Positions 45,101-56,730 of a stretch of 64,000 nucleotides of DNA are shown in pieces. Made by a program: the position numbers and the translations under genes. The notes under the pieces are model-generated. The model worked only from the letters and a program-made list of their open reading frames with translations. It made no database searches and was not told where the DNA came from. The stretch's first letter is position 1, and each line of letters opens with the position of its first letter. Source of the stretch: Verticillium longisporum (Eukaryota > Ascomycota > Sordariomycetes > Glomerellales > Plectosphaerellaceae); assembly GCA_019188255.1 (NCBI GenBank), contig JAETXT010000003.1, positions 4,402,001 to 4,466,000 of the forward strand. The letters run 5' to 3'.

Positions 45101-47880
45101 ACTCTACGCAAGTACAAGGGTGAGCGTCACAATCTACGCAAGCCACAGTTGCATCAGGGCATGCAAGAGCGACTCGACAGCCTGAACAAAAATTCTTACG
45201 AGTACCTGGCCACGAATAAGGATGTGAGGTCTCGTGAGAAGAAGTTTAAGGAAGAGACCAAGACCTATGAGGAAGACCTGAAGAAGCATGAAGAGAAACA
45301 GAAGGGCCGCGACCTCAAGGAGACAGCCATCAAGGAGGTCATTGCCGATCTGGAGAAATTCGAGCAGATGTTGATCGAAAGGGGGGCCAAGACGTTCTAT
45401 GAGGCCTACCCCCAGGTCCCTGAGCCAGAAGAACGCTCAGGCCGCTACCGCTACCATTACGACAGCGACAATGGTGACGAGAAGAAGAAGGAGGACAAGC
45501 AGCCGTTCTACGAGTGGCAGATCGCTTTTGTTGGCGCTAGTGATATCACAGAAGTTCGAAGGCTTGCCTACGTTGAACTGTATGTTTCTTTTCATCTGTT
45601 CCGTTTCAATTTACTAACCTTTCTCTAGGCTTGAAGCTGCCTGGACCGGCGACCTTGAGAAGATCAAGTCACTCACCCTCCAGGCCTGGGGTGAGGATCA
45701 GACCGAGCCTCCTCTGAAGGCTTCTGTAACCACCTCCGACGGCAGCACTCCGTTCTCACTCGCCTTCTTGCGAGGACATCGTGGAGTGGCCAAGGAGATT
45801 CTAGAGATCATCAAAGCTCAGTACTCTCCTGTTGAGAAGGACAAGTCGCGTTACACACTCGATACTGGCAACCCGGACGATGACGACTCGGATGAAGACG
45901 ATTCTGAAGAGGACTCTGACGAAGACAATGGGACACAGAGAAACTCTGACCACCCCAAGATCGTGGCATTGGCAGTAGACAAGAAGTTTACCATCGACAA
46001 CATTGGCCAGGTGTCGATGCATGTGGATTCGCACGACAAGCCCATCAAGAGCTTGACCAGTCGAGTCATGTGCTTCACAACTGAAGATGCGGACGAGGAC
46101 GAAGAGAATGCTAAAGAAACCATCTTCGAGACTCTCTTCGGCCACGTTATGAGGCACGACGACCATTCGGGCCTGAAGTTCTTGCTGGATCTCGCAGCTC
46201 ACTACTCGGGTGAGAAGCTCGAAGGAGACACCGACGAGGAAGATAACGGAAGTTTATTTTCCTTCCCTGAGGACGCTTTCGTGTGGGCTGTTGCGAATGG
46301 AAAGACAGGCGCCCTCGCCGAGATTATCAAGAGATTTTGCGCAGGAATGCCTCTCGACCACCTCGTCAAGAAGAGCGGTGTGGAGCTCAAGCAGAAGCCG
46401 AAGTACTACCAAGGCCTCTCAGTGTACGGCAAGAAGAGGTATGATCTAGCCGTGTGTTACAAGGCGACCTTGACACTGACAACTACTACAGAAAGGATTG
46501 GGCTACTGCCGGTCGTAACCTCGTCGTGAGACAGACTGGACTCAAGACTCCGCCTCTACTTCATGCTGCTCTCGGAGGCAGTATCGAGTCGGTCGAGTGG
46601 TTCCTTAGTGACGCCCCGCTCCGTTGCTACGTGGAATTCGGCCAGTCGAAGACGGCAAGCGAGGATCCGAGACTGAAGCATCTCAGTAACGCTCCTGGTG
46701 GATTCGACCGAGCTGTTGGTAAATGGCTCGGCATACAAAGTATGTTCTTCCTCAGCAATGTTCATAACTGTCTCTAGCTAACAAGCCCGCAGACGAAACT
46801 GTCCTCCACTGTGCTGTGATGGGCCCCTCTAATGAGAAGACCAACAAGGTCATCCAGTACTTGATCCAAGCCTGCCCAAGCTCTCTGGAGTACAAGACAA
46901 CGTCGGGCGACACTCCTCTCTGGCTCGCCTTTCACCTTGGCCGCGTTGACTTTGCCAAGGCTCTCATCGAAGCTGGAGCGAACCAATCTGTGCGCAACAA
47001 GCAAGGTCAAAACATTCTCCACGCAGCGCTGCAATGGCTTCCAAAGGCTCATAACCTTAAGGATTTGTTGGAGCTCATGGACGACAAACTCAGGGCTCAC
47101 CTTCTCCTGCAAAGAAGCAACCTACAGGACGAGGGAACAACTCCCCTCCACTCGTGGGTTAACAAGTTCCCTGATAACTACGACCACACCAGGTGGACGA
47201 AGTATGCCAACAAAGAGGAAGCGACTGCAGTTCTAGATCTGCTCCTTGGTTACTCCGAGGGAGCTGAACTCGCCATGCTCAACGGTGCCGGCGACACACC
47301 TCTTCACTCAGCAGTCAATAAGAACAGCATGGTGCTTATCGAGGCCCTCTTGACCTTCCGGCCAAGCCTGCTCTACCGCGAGAATGCCGTGGGCCGCACC
47401 CCCGCCGAGGTTGCCCATACCCGCGTCATCAGCAAGCGCTTCGATCAGCCACGCTCTCTGCCATCGCACTTTAGTGACTGGAACGGGCCAAGCAATCTTA
47501 CCCAGCGCAATGCTGACAACTTTGTCAATGAGAAGCGCGGCCGCGACATCAAGACCCAGGGCAAGGACAAGAATGAAGAGACATGGGACCTCCTTGCTGA
47601 ATATCTTGAGCGCCATCCCGCCTCCCGCAGGCTCGTGTCGCTTTCCGAGGCCAATGATGTTGCGAAACGTCTGGGCGAGGAGTACAAAGCATCGCGGTAC
47701 TTCAGCATTCAAGCGCGTGGTGATGACGACGAAGAAGAGAAGGCAGAAGAAGACGACGAGACTGGTTTTGATTTTGTCTCGACGCAAAAGTCGAGCCAGG
47801 GCTGGCAGGCCTGGAAACCGGATAATACGGAGCAGGAGTCAGCCGATGTCTGCGTCGGATGCGGCAAGCGGCATGACTAG
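42177..47880 (+). CDS. Large ankyrin-repeat protein with a nucleotidyltransferase-like N-terminal domain
   Basis: The six exons are 42177..42854, 42909..44381, 44432..45579, 45629..46438, 46492..46739 and 46793..47880, 1,814 residues, with all junctions in phase. The N-terminal about 400 residues contain a nucleotidyltransferase-like pattern: GSS at 139-141, SDVDLFLYGL with Asp173/Asp175, HVQIVLRVY, then GFDIDAAGG with Asp243/Asp245. VTPRALGSF and LTRRSPSYENRLSKY follow. Ankyrin repeats follow (GRSPLHLAVMN, GNTALHLAAERGNVEMVRIL, SPLHLAIAQGHEDVV) and recur in the C-terminal third (GDTPLWLAFHLGRVDFAKAL, GDTPLHSAVNKN). Acidic linkers and a coiled coil (EKKFKEETKTYEEDLKKHEE) lie between. The C-terminus has CVGCGK. 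It is probably intracellular. No function is established. Confidence 0.87.
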
Positions 47881-48140
47881 AGGTCGTGCCAGTATGGTAT
47901 CGAACAGAAGGAGTATGAAAAGCAGAAGGCGGTAGAGGAGCTCGCGGAATGGGAAGAACAACAACTGAGACTTTGCTAATTGTACTGAAAGGAGGCTGGG
48001 AGAGGGGAGAGAGAGATAATGTGCAACTAGCTACATGGCTGTTATTTGGGATTGTTTCTTTCCATTTCAATGATTCAGTATCCGATGAGAGACAGTATCT
48101 GATGAGAGAAGAGTGATTTTCGTGCTGAGTCCAGAGTACT

Positions 48141-49071
48141 TCATTGAATGGTCATTGATCCCTTCATCCAGCTGGTGCCGGCATGGTCCGTCCCCTGAGG
48201 CTTGGCTGAGGCGGCAGATGCCTCCAGTGATTCCTTTCCGCGGGCGACGATGCGTGCATTCTCAACAATCGTCTCCTCGCCTTCGCCAGACGCAGCAACC
48301 TCAGCCATGTACGCCGCCAGCTCGTCTATCTTTACAACCCAGTTGACGCTCAACAAGGCACCCATCACACCGCCTCCCACCATGCCGTGCGGGATGATGC
48401 CGCCGGGTCGAAGGATCAGCGCCTGCCATTGCTCTGGGTACTTCCGCTCTACGTTCAACGACCTGGTCTCCGTCCTGCCCTGAAAGTGGGAACAAGCCGT
48501 GTAAGTGACTGATCGCGGATGCAAGTTTCTCGAGGAGCAAAAAGAAAAGGAAGCGTACCTTGATCTTGCGCGCCTCCTCCAGGAAGTATAAGTGCTGCTC
48601 CTGGTCCCGGCGGACAAACTTGCCGCTCAGCAGGATGAACCTGAACCTGGGCGCCTCGGGCCTCTCCTCCCTCAGCACCTCGGCAAAGGCCTCCTGGAAG
48701 GCGACGGGGTAGTCGTGGTTCACCGTCACATTGTTGGCGTCGTATGTGCCCATTGCCCTGACCATGGCCGGCTGGTGGTGAGCGCTTTTGATCTTGATGA
48801 AGAAGAGAGGGACCGGGAGAGGGCGGGGACGGTGTTGTTGTGCGACTCACCAGATCATGGCCGCGGCGTCCTTGTGCGCCTGCAGCACCTCGTCGGGCCA
48901 GGACGAGAAATCTCGGAGGATGACGGTTGTGATTTTGGGGTTCGAGGCGAGGTCGGCTGGCAGGGCCCGTCGCTGGACGGCGACTATGGACGTGATGGCC
49001 GGGTGGGCGAGGCAGGCCCGGAGGGCGGCGCCGCCGACGGAGCCCGTTGCGCCGGTGAGGAGGACCTTCAT
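48141..49071 (-). CDS. Atypical short-chain dehydrogenase (NAD(P)-binding Rossmann protein)
   Basis: The exons are complement(48851..49071, 48559..48757, 48141..48479), 252 residues. The N-terminus MKVLLTGATGSVGGAALRAC is the Rossmann GxxGxxG nucleotide site. After the first splice junction the chain reads MIW|AMGTYDAN, matching the alanine/glycine position of epimerase-like SDRs. I chose the acceptor at 48758-48760 because it keeps frame and gives Trp at the junction. Downstream come FRFILLSGKFVRRDQEQ, corresponding to the active-site strand region, and ALILRPGGIIPHGMVGG. No classical YxxxK is obvious, so this is an atypical SDR and may bind a cofactor without standard catalysis. The substrate is unknown. 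It converges on the ankyrin gene. Confidence 0.85.
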
Positions 49072-49755
49072 GTTTGGGGATGGGGGTTTTTATTGGGTGT
49101 ACAAGTTCCCAAAACAACAATGAATCGAGTGCACGAGGTCTTCTGTCACAAAAGGGAACGATGTTGTGCGTATCTCTGTGAAACACCGTGGATTGGAACA
49201 TCTTTGGTAGGGGACAGCCGTGTGGGTGTTATACGGACAGGCAGCCAGCTAAACGCAGGGGACTGATCCTTCAGGCAGCGGGCAACGTGACGATCCTGCG
49301 TGCGTCACATCTCAGCGGCCTGTCTCGCCGCAGGCAGCCGCGAAAGAGACGAATCGACGGAATGGATCATATCTCGAAGAGTCAGATCCGGATCACTGTC
49401 ATGCAGATCCATCATTATGACGAAGGAGTTTGGATGGTTTTGAGGCGTTGCGCCAAATCGGAGACTTCATCGGCGGACTTGGAAGCGAGAATGGCACGAT
49501 GGCTTGCGGAGTTTTCGACCTCGCCAGATAGGCACTACGCCCGAGGGTGTGTAGTTTCAACGTTATGAATGAACAATTCAATCACTTGGTGTCGTCTCAT
49601 TCGTGGAGTTTCGGCGGCAGCCAAAGCTGTCGGCTGACGTTGAACGCCTGGGTATCTCTAATCCTAATCCTAATCCTACTCCTAGTCAACAAACCCGATG
49701 AACTCCACGTTCAATTAGCATGCTCCACCTCGACGTGTAGCCACCGAGAATGCAG
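49072..49755. other. Intergenic region between two minus-strand genes
   Basis: This 684-bp stretch holds the promoter of the SDR gene and the 3' UTR of the Rad60-like gene. A short array of CTAATC units lies at about 49,658-49,678. I see nothing else. Confidence 0.5.
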
Positions 49756-51259
49756 TCACTCTCTGAGATGAACCTCCAATGAGTCCATGTCCTCAATGTC
49801 GGCGTCTTCGACCGTCGTCTCGCCGTCCAGCGGCTCTCCGTCAAAGTGAAGCTGAATCTCCGTGCGCGCAGGCACGTCCCTCATCTTGCGGTACACCTCT
49901 ATGAGCTCGGCGACGGTGCTCGCCGGTCGCGCCGTCGTCTTGACGGGCTCGCCGGTGCGCGCCTTGAGGATGATCTTGATCTTCGTCTCCTTCGCTTCGG
50001 GGTCCTCCCCGACAGCGACGCCACCACCGTCGTCGTCGTCGTCGTCCGAGTAGTCATCCAGCTCGCCGAGGTCGCGCAGGCGCCTGCGGTCCTCCTTGCG
50101 CTTGTGCTCGTCCCAGAGGGCCTCGGTCCACATCTCCATGTGCACCCTCGTCCAGCCGTCGGAGAAGCCGTCGGCGTCGTGCGGGTTGCGGACGGCAGGG
50201 GACCGCAGCGTGCCGTTCTCGGCGGCGCGGATCTGGAGGCTGTTGAGCGTCGTCGAGTCGTACAGGCGGCGGCCGCGCCAGGTGATGAAGGTGACGGCGG
50301 CGTCGTCGAGGGGCGGCTCGACGTCGTAGCCCTCGGTGCTGTTCCAGACCTCGCGCAGCTTGCCGAGGGGCTTCCAGAGGGTGTAGAGGTACTTGACCGG
50401 CTTGGCGCCGGGGATGGGCGACGTCATGAGGATGGTGATGCGTGTCTGGTCGGCCTCGGTGGGGTTGGCCTGGGCTGCCTCGGCCTTCTTCTGGCGCTCG
50501 CGGGCGGCGCGGATGTACTCTTCCACGTCGTCGTCTCCTTCTTCTTCTTCGTCTTCGTCTTCGTCCGTCTTGCTGCCGGTGCCGTCGTCCGATGCTTTGC
50601 CTTGTTCGCCTTCAGCAAAGGGGTCGTCGTCGTCAATGACAATGGCGGCGCCGTTGGAGGAGCTCGCGCCTCGCACGTCGCGCACGGGGGTGGCACCGTA
50701 CAAGTCAGCATCGCTCGCGTCGCTGTCGTCGAGGGATGCGACGGCGTCTTTGCCCTTGGGCGTCGCGCCTTCCTTCTTCGGCGTGCGAAGTGCGAGGGAT
50801 CTGGTGGCGTGCCGTGATGGCGTGGAGGGCTGGTCGTAGCTCGGTGAGCGTGTCGTCTTGATCTTGCGCTCGATGTACTCGTCGCTCGTGCGCGATCGCT
50901 TGGAAGGCGGCGTTTCAATGTGATCCCTTTGGTCAGGTGAGTATGAACGATATGGAAACACGGAGGAAACAAGGAAGCGGCAGGGAGCATGGGAACCTAC
51001 TCGGGATCGCCATCGCTGTCGTCGATTGCCCTCTTCACAGGTCGCGACCGGCTGCCCCGGCTGGGACTCGCATGTCTGTAGCTGTCGTTGGAGAGTCGCG
51101 CGCCGTGCCCAGGGTCGTCCGAGTCGTCGTTGGCATCGGCAGCAGGCGTCGCGAGCTCTTTGCCCTTGTCGCGGTGGGCGTGCTTGCGTTTGCGACGGCG
51201 CGCCTCGGCGGCGATGACCTTGGGGAAGAACTCTTTGGAGCGCTTGAACAAGCTGAGCC

Positions 51260-51294
<35 letters not shown>

Positions 51295-51398
51295 CCATGC
51301 TCGACCTTGTCCTTGGTCTCCGGCTTTGGGTTGGAGTTTTGACGCAGGGCGGTGGGCTTGAAAGGCAGCCACCTTTTCGGTGCAGTGGACTCGGCCAT
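49756..51398 (-). CDS. rad60: Rad60/Esc2/NIP45-type protein with SUMO-like domains
   Basis: Members of this family carry SUMO-like domains and act with Smc5/6 and SUMO enzymes in recombination repair. The CDS is complement(51001..51398, 49756..50926), 522 residues. The N-terminus is basic, with nuclear-type signals (ARRRKRKHAHRDKGKE, PPSKRSRTSDEYIERK) and acidic runs. The first SUMO-like region starts near TRITILMTSPIPGAKPVKYL. The second starts at TKIKIILKARTGEPVKTTAR and ends DADIEDMDSLEVHLRE. The chain stops there without the Gly-Gly needed for conjugation, as expected for this family. The intron junction gives DPE|DHIETPPSK. It shares a divergent promoter with LSM6. Confidence 0.82.
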
Positions 51399-51904
51399 GA
51401 TGATGATGGCAGGGAAGGTCGTGAGTGACTGACTAGTGGACAATGTCAAGACGTTCTTGCGTGTTGGGGGTCAGTGGGCTGAGAGCAAGCAAGAAGAAGA
51501 ATCGCCAAGTGCGAGTGAGACGATGCAAAGCAAAGGGGACTATCTCGACAGGATGCATGCCGGGCGACGAGGGCGGCCCTTGGAAAAAGAGGTGCAGGTG
51601 AAGCCTCCAGGTGCTTTTTGCTCGCGCCCAAGCCGCCATGTCGACACGATCACAGCCGCCCCACCAGGAGCTGTGTACTCGGTACTTGCCATGCACAGAC
51701 CAACGTCTGCCTTCACAGCCTTTCCATCCCCGTCTCTGCGTCTGCCTCTCATCACGAGCCTCACTCGCCATCCACCCATCACCTCACCCGCCATACACCC
51801 ATCACCTCACTCGCCATACACCCATCCCTCACCCGCCATACACCCATCACCTCACTCGCCATACACCCATCCCTGACACGCCATACACCAAACCCCCTGC
51901 CAAC
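51399..51904. promoter_or_regulatory. Divergent promoter between the Rad60-like gene and LSM6
   Basis: This 506-bp spacer separates two outward-facing genes. It contains the minisatellite at 51765-51889, which abuts the LSM6 start codon and would fall in its leader. No TATA box is obvious. Confidence 0.45.
51765..51889. repeat. 22-23-bp minisatellite in the LSM6 leader
   Basis: Five to six tandem copies of a 22-23-bp unit are present, each built on CGCCATACACCCATC. Two variants (ATCACCTCAC and ATCCCTCAC endings) alternate, giving a 45-bp higher-order period. The last unit ends 15 bp before the LSM6 ATG. Confidence 0.9.
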
Positions 51905-52289
51905 ATGGAGAACGGAAACCCCAGCGCCCCCCAGGGCGAGGGCAAGGACCCCTCAAGCTTCCTCAGCGACATCATCGGCAACGCCGTCACCGTCAAGCTC
52001 AACTCGGGCGTCGTCTACAAGGGTGAGTCTGCGAGGAACGGTGCAAGCAGAGGTCACGAGGCACTAATCCACGTACCACGCCAGGCGAGCTCCAGTCCGT
52101 CGACGGCTACATGAACATCGCTCTCGAGAAGACGGAGGAGTATGTCAACGGCACCAAGCGGAGGTCGTACGGCGACGCCTTTGTGAGGGGCAACAACGGT
52201 ATGTCCCCCTTGCCATCTGCTGTACTGCTCATGCTGACGTGTGTGTGTGTGTGTCTGCCCTCTCAGTCATGTACATTTCCGCAGACTAG
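51905..52289 (+). CDS. LSM6: U6 snRNA-associated Sm-like protein LSm6
   Basis: LSm6 is part of the LSm1-7 ring (mRNA decay) and the LSm2-8 ring (U6 snRNA binding). The exons are 51905..52022, 52085..52198 and 52267..52289, 84 residues. The Sm fold is clear: FLSDIIGNAVTVKLNSGVVY (Sm1), then GELQSVDGYMNIALEKTEEY and the Sm2 segment GDAFVRGNNVMYISAD. The last exon codes for only seven residues before TAG. Both introns fall after the first base of a Gly or Val codon. A TG repeat lies in intron 2 near 52,240. It is convergent with the methyltransferase gene. Confidence 0.95.
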
Positions 52290-52507
52290 ACGGGCTGTTT
52301 TTTTTATCCATGGTTATGATGGTTTATGATCTCCAGTCAGGCTTCTTCCTGTGTCTGCCATGGCCGATTCGTCACGAGCAGTCCAGTGTCCTGCACCCAA
52401 CCTACACAAGAAGAGTTCAATGAATATACCCACGATCGTTCGAGTCCCCACGTTCCGAAACTGTCTTCCGTGTGCTTCCTCTTCTCTCTCCTGTTCTCTG
52501 TTCTACC

Positions 52508-53477
52508 CTAGAGCCGCGACGTCCATGCAAAAAACGTCTTTCCATGCAGCGCCACCTCGCCCTTGTCATTCCGCTCGACGCTCTGCTCCCTGAGCATCTC
52601 TGCCAGCCGCGCCCGAAACCGCGATAGGTCCTCCCCGTCGAGCACGGCCACCTGGCTCAGCGTCGACAGCCTCTTCCACAGCGCCTCCTCTGTCAGCCAC
52701 ACCGTGAAAGGCACGCTGTCCTCGCCGATCGGCACCGAGAACCAGGGCGCCTTGCCGTCGGCGGCCGTCGCGAGCCCCGGCAGCCCATACTCGGCCGCCG
52801 TCTTGAGCGGGTTCGCCGCCTGCGAATCAAAGCACGCCCGCCACGCATCGTTCCGGAACCGCGCCTGTCCGTCGCCGTCGAGCGAGTGGATGAGCTCGTT
52901 GAGGCGCTGCTCCCAGTGCGTCGACGCCGTCCAGGCCGCAGGCTTGTTATCTGGTGCCCGTCATCGTCAGCAATTTTTGTTCGTGGCCGCGCCCGCCCTT
53001 CTCCTCCGGCTCTCGCCAGCAGCAGAACTCACAATCCTCAATGTTCCAGATCAACCCCAGCGACGACCGCGGCTTCAGCACCCGGTGAATCTCCCGCAAC
53101 GCCCTCTCGTTCGCGAACCAGTGGAACGCCTGCGCGACGACGCACCCGTCCCCCCACCCGTCCCCGAGCGGGATCTCCTCGGCGAACCCGTCTCGGACCT
53201 CGACGCCCGCCAGTCCCTTGCGCGCCAGCTCGCCGCGCATCCCCGCGTGCGGCTCGACGCCCACAATCTCGAACCCCTCGTCCCGCGCCGCGAGCACCTC
53301 GGTCAGCTTGCCCGTGCCGGCGGCGAGGTCGAGCACGCGCGCGCCCCGCTGGCCCGCGAGGCCCAGCTTCTCGAGGAACGCCGTCACCGTCGCCGCAGGG
53401 TAGGAGGGCCGGTGGGCGTCGTAGCTCGAGGCGTCGGCGAAGCCCGATTGCGCGCCGGGGTGGAGGGTCTGCGTCAT
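52508..53477 (-). CDS. Class I SAM-dependent methyltransferase (Methyltransf_11 type)
   Basis: The exons are complement(53033..53477, 52508..52950), 295 residues. Motif I is VLDLAAGTGKLTEVLAARDE, followed by IVGVEPHAGMRGELARKG with the acidic residue expected to hold the ribose. Next come GDGCVVAQAFHWFANERALR and HRVLKPRSSLGLIWN, typical of this small-molecule methyltransferase family. The intron junction gives NIED|YNKPAAWTAS. The N-terminus (PGAQSGFADASSYDAHRPSY) matches fungal and yeast relatives. The substrate is unknown. It shows high GC and no frame problem, and it is the last intact gene before the AT-rich block. Confidence 0.88.
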
Positions 53478-54344
53478 GACTGTGCGTGGTTCTTCGATTC
53501 GTGTCGTTTCGGTGGATGTCGATTGAGCGGCTTGTCAGGACGTGAACGTTGCAATAACATAGGTGCACGCAGCTCGAAGCATCACGGCGTACCCAGGCAG
53601 GCTTATCATTGTCAATTCCTGACCCTGGATTGGCCTCAATCAGCCGCCCGGGCGGGGTCAACATCATCGCCATCGCTGGGCACGCGACGATCTGCCGACA
53701 ACGGCGGCGCGGGGTTGGCTCGGTCGGTCTGCCCGGCACCCAGGCAAGCGAGGCGCGCCGAAAGCCGAGCGCGTGCGGGCGGAGATCCGAGCGCTTCGAG
53801 CACTTCTGGCCCGCGGGATCAACCAGCACCTCCCGCGGGTGCAACGTCTTCTTATATTTGCCCGGCTTTCATTTCATTATGCCTCAATGGTGAACGGGGT
53901 GGTTGATCGCGCTGTCATGACTGGTCGTGTTGACTTGGCCTCTTATCCACTCCATTTCAACCCAAATGCGGCATGCCTTCGCCATCACAACAACCACAAC
54001 CAATATGAGCAACGAATGGCTCCTTTCCAAGCACATACGACCATACCTACTGGAAAACTCGGGATCCCGTCCGCTCTCCCATTCGATAAACCAGTAAGGG
54101 CACTCTTATCGGTGGGAGAGAGGGCAGCGGCCCAGATAGGCTTAGCGCCACTCTGCGTGGCCCTGGGTCGCGTCGCCGCCCTAAACACCACGCCCAGCGC
54201 CTAAATGCATCGCCAACCTGCGATAGACCGGGGTGCAGCTCACAGGGGGGTGACTAAAGTTCAACCTAACCAGTTCGGAGAAAGCTCGGGGGGGATAAAG
54301 AACTCGCTTAGCATATACAGCTCAGGGGCCACGGACCCTATATA
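53478..54344. other. Promoter of the methyltransferase gene and border of the AT-rich block
   Basis: This GC-balanced stretch holds the methyltransferase promoter and the 5S rRNA relic at 54,033. Composition changes sharply at about 54,345. Short open frames such as 53,773-54,204 have no motif. Confidence 0.5.
54033..54100 (+). pseudogene. Truncated 5S rRNA pseudogene
   Basis: The sequence starts ACATACGACCAT and runs through GGAAAACTCGGGATCCCGTC to CCAGTAAGGG, matching from memory the first about 68 bases of Sordariomycete 5S rRNA, including the A-box part of the Pol III internal promoter. After 54,100 the expected 3' half, including the C-box with GGTGACC and the closing TTGTATGT, is missing. 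Several differences in the retained part look like G to A or C to T changes (for example GTGAGG now GTAAGG). In these fungi 5S genes are dispersed and relics are common. Confidence 0.72.
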
Positions 54345-54507
54345 TTAAATATAGTCTTATCTTAAAAGGGTAATTTAAGCGAATAAGAGGGCAATATATT
54401 CTAAATATAAGCTAAGTATATATAGAAGTAGAAAATTTCCTTTAATAACTCCTTAGTATAATATAAATATTAATATATACTTAATATAAATATAATATAC
54501 TCTATAA

Positions 54508-54541
54508 GCAAGTAGCTACCCTAAGCGAGTAGCTACCCTAA
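54508..54541. repeat. Two tandem copies of a 17-bp unit inside the AT-rich block
   Basis: GCAAGTAGCTACCCTAA (54508-54524) is followed directly by GCGAGTAGCTACCCTAA (54525-54541). They differ by one A/G transition. It may be the edge of another mutated element. Confidence 0.7.
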
Positions 54542-54961
54542 TATAATTTCATCTATATTAATTATTTATATATATATTCCTTAATAACTAAATATAGAAA
54601 CCCCTTGTAAAGAAAGTTAATTAAACCTTATTATCTAAGCTATAGAAAATAATAAAAATCTTAGCGCTAAGCGTATTATAGTAATCTTCGATATCCCCTG
54701 AATTACTCTATATTATTATAAATAAAGTATTATTTCTTAGTATAAAAGCCCCTTAAATAATATAAATTTAACTAAGCTTAAAGAGAATACGATTATTAAA
54801 TATATTCTTAACCTAAATTTATAATATTATCCTCTTTAATTAAATAAAGTTAGAGATATAGTTAATCGATTTCTTGAAGAGTATAATATATAATATATTA
54901 AAAGGAATTAAGTATTAAACTTTATTAAATAATAATTAGAACTATAGATAATATATATTAT

Positions 54962-55003
54962 AGTCGAGTAGGCTATATAGTTGAGTAGGCTACCTACTTC
55001 GAC
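54962..55003. repeat. Candidate terminal inverted repeat of the Fot1-like element
   Basis: This segment starts AGTCGAGTAGGCTATATAG and ends CTACCTACTTCGAC, and it is itself partly palindromic. It lies about 60 bp past the end of the transposase frame, where a Fot1-type terminal repeat is expected. The matching end is not in the window, so the call rests on position and composition. Confidence 0.45.
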
Positions 55004-55059
55004 TTTTCTAACTATTTTAATTAATAACTTAATAATAAGATATTAGATTAAATTAAAAT

Positions 55060-56718
55060 TTACTTATCGCTATTATCTAATTCTAATATAATTAATTAAT
55101 AAGTTCTTATATTATAATTAGTCTTCCTATAGATACTATAGCTCTATTTCTTTAATATAGAGCGAATCGCTATACTCGGGTTTTAATATATTTCTTCTAT
55201 TATCTAAGTATTTACCTCTCTCTAAGAGTTCTAGTCTTATTTATTAGCTTATATTATACTCCTTCTAAGTCTAAATTATACTTTTTTAATTCTACGATAG
55301 TAATTTAATACTATATTCTTATTACGAAGATATTTAACCTCTTAGGCTATAAGGGTATAATAATATATAATTATTTACGCCCTTTTTATAAATTAATCGA
55401 TAATATTAAGAATTAATATTAGAGAGCTTCCTTAATAATAAGATATTCGATTCTTAATTAATTTAGATTATAAATTAGCCTCTCGAATAGTTATAAGTAT
55501 CTAATTTATCTAAGGTTATAATAGGCTATAGGATAATAATAGAAGTATTAGTATTAATAAATAAATATCTAGCTTCGATAGAACCGATTTAGGATTAAAA
55601 GATATAAATCCTAATCCTCGAAAACCTCCCTATACGTTTTTTTCGGTTATTAAAGCTTAATATATAGCTAAAAATATAAATAGAAAGTCTTCTTTATTAA
55701 TATATAATATATTATCTTTTATCTTTTCCTCGATTTATTAATTATATACTTTCTTTAATAATCTAAAATAATGAATATTAAGAAGTTAAAATAAATATAA
55801 TAAGTAGGGAGGTATATAAAGTATAATAATTTTATTTTCTAATATATAGTATTTAAAAAGCTTAGAGATATAACTTTTATAATTATTTAAGATAAGAAGA
55901 CGATATAATAATAAAGTAATACTTTTAATATATTTATTAAAATATCTAAGCTAATCTAGGTTAATCTTATTTATTATCTAGCTATTTAGAGATATTATAA
56001 GCTTTTAATTATATAGAATTATATAATCTTTATATTAAATTAAAAGGTAATATTTATTAGAAAAGACGATAAATAATAGAATATAGAATCCTATTATATT
56101 AATACTTTAAATAATAATAATCTATTCCTAATTACCTAGCTATTTCTTCTTTATATTAATATACCTTTTAGAGCTTATAATAATTATTCTACTATTAATA
56201 ACTCCTATTTAGAAACTAATCTTATTAAAATTATAAATATTAGATTTATTAATACTATATTTTATAATTATATCTCTTATAATCTTAAACTATATATTTA
56301 TTATAATTAGATCTTTATATAAAGGTTTTTTATAATTATATAAATAAAGGAAATATATCTAGAGCTCTAATTATCGTTTAATGAATAATATTACTTAATT
56401 AATTCTAATAAATAGTATATTACGCTTTTCGAGGAGAGTATTCGCTATTATAGTTATATCCTTTAGCCTTAGAGGGTCTATTTAGGAATCTATATTAAAT
56501 ATATATTTAATAATTATTTATTCTTCGCTTTTATCTAACTTTATCTAACTTAGAGGGCTATTATATTATAAAGGTATAGTAGTATTTCGTTATTAGAGAG
56601 TCGTTTATAGTATACTAAAGATTGATATAGTATACTTAGTAGAAAGCGATATATCTATTTTCATTACTTTAAATATAAGGAGTATTTAATTTTCTTTTAA
56701 AGGTATTTCTATTTCTAT
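55060..56718 (-). pseudogene. RIP-inactivated Fot1/pogo-type transposase
   Basis: Read on the minus strand from ATA at 56718 (a mutated ATG), one frame of 552 codons runs to 55060 with many TAA/TAG but no indel. It matches the Fot1/pogo family along its length. The N-terminal DNA-binding region includes DKSEE*IIIKYIFNIDS. The first catalytic site reads YNFNKISF (codon 56226, Asp now Asn), the second LLILNNYKSY (codon 55887, Asp now Asn) and the third *LLNI (codon 55779, Asp now Asn). The last two are 36 codons apart, a DD35D spacing. A conserved segment GGFRGLGFISFNP and a C-terminal cysteine-knuckle remnant (IYRKTNYNIRTY) follow. It is inactive. The family cuts and pastes at TA sites. Confidence 0.9.
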
Positions 56719-56730
56719 TAATAGAATAAT

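Noticed and set aside
49658..49684. Short CTAATC array resembling telomere repeat
   Set aside because: The unit differs from the CCCTAA telomere repeat and has only about three copies. It is more likely chance.
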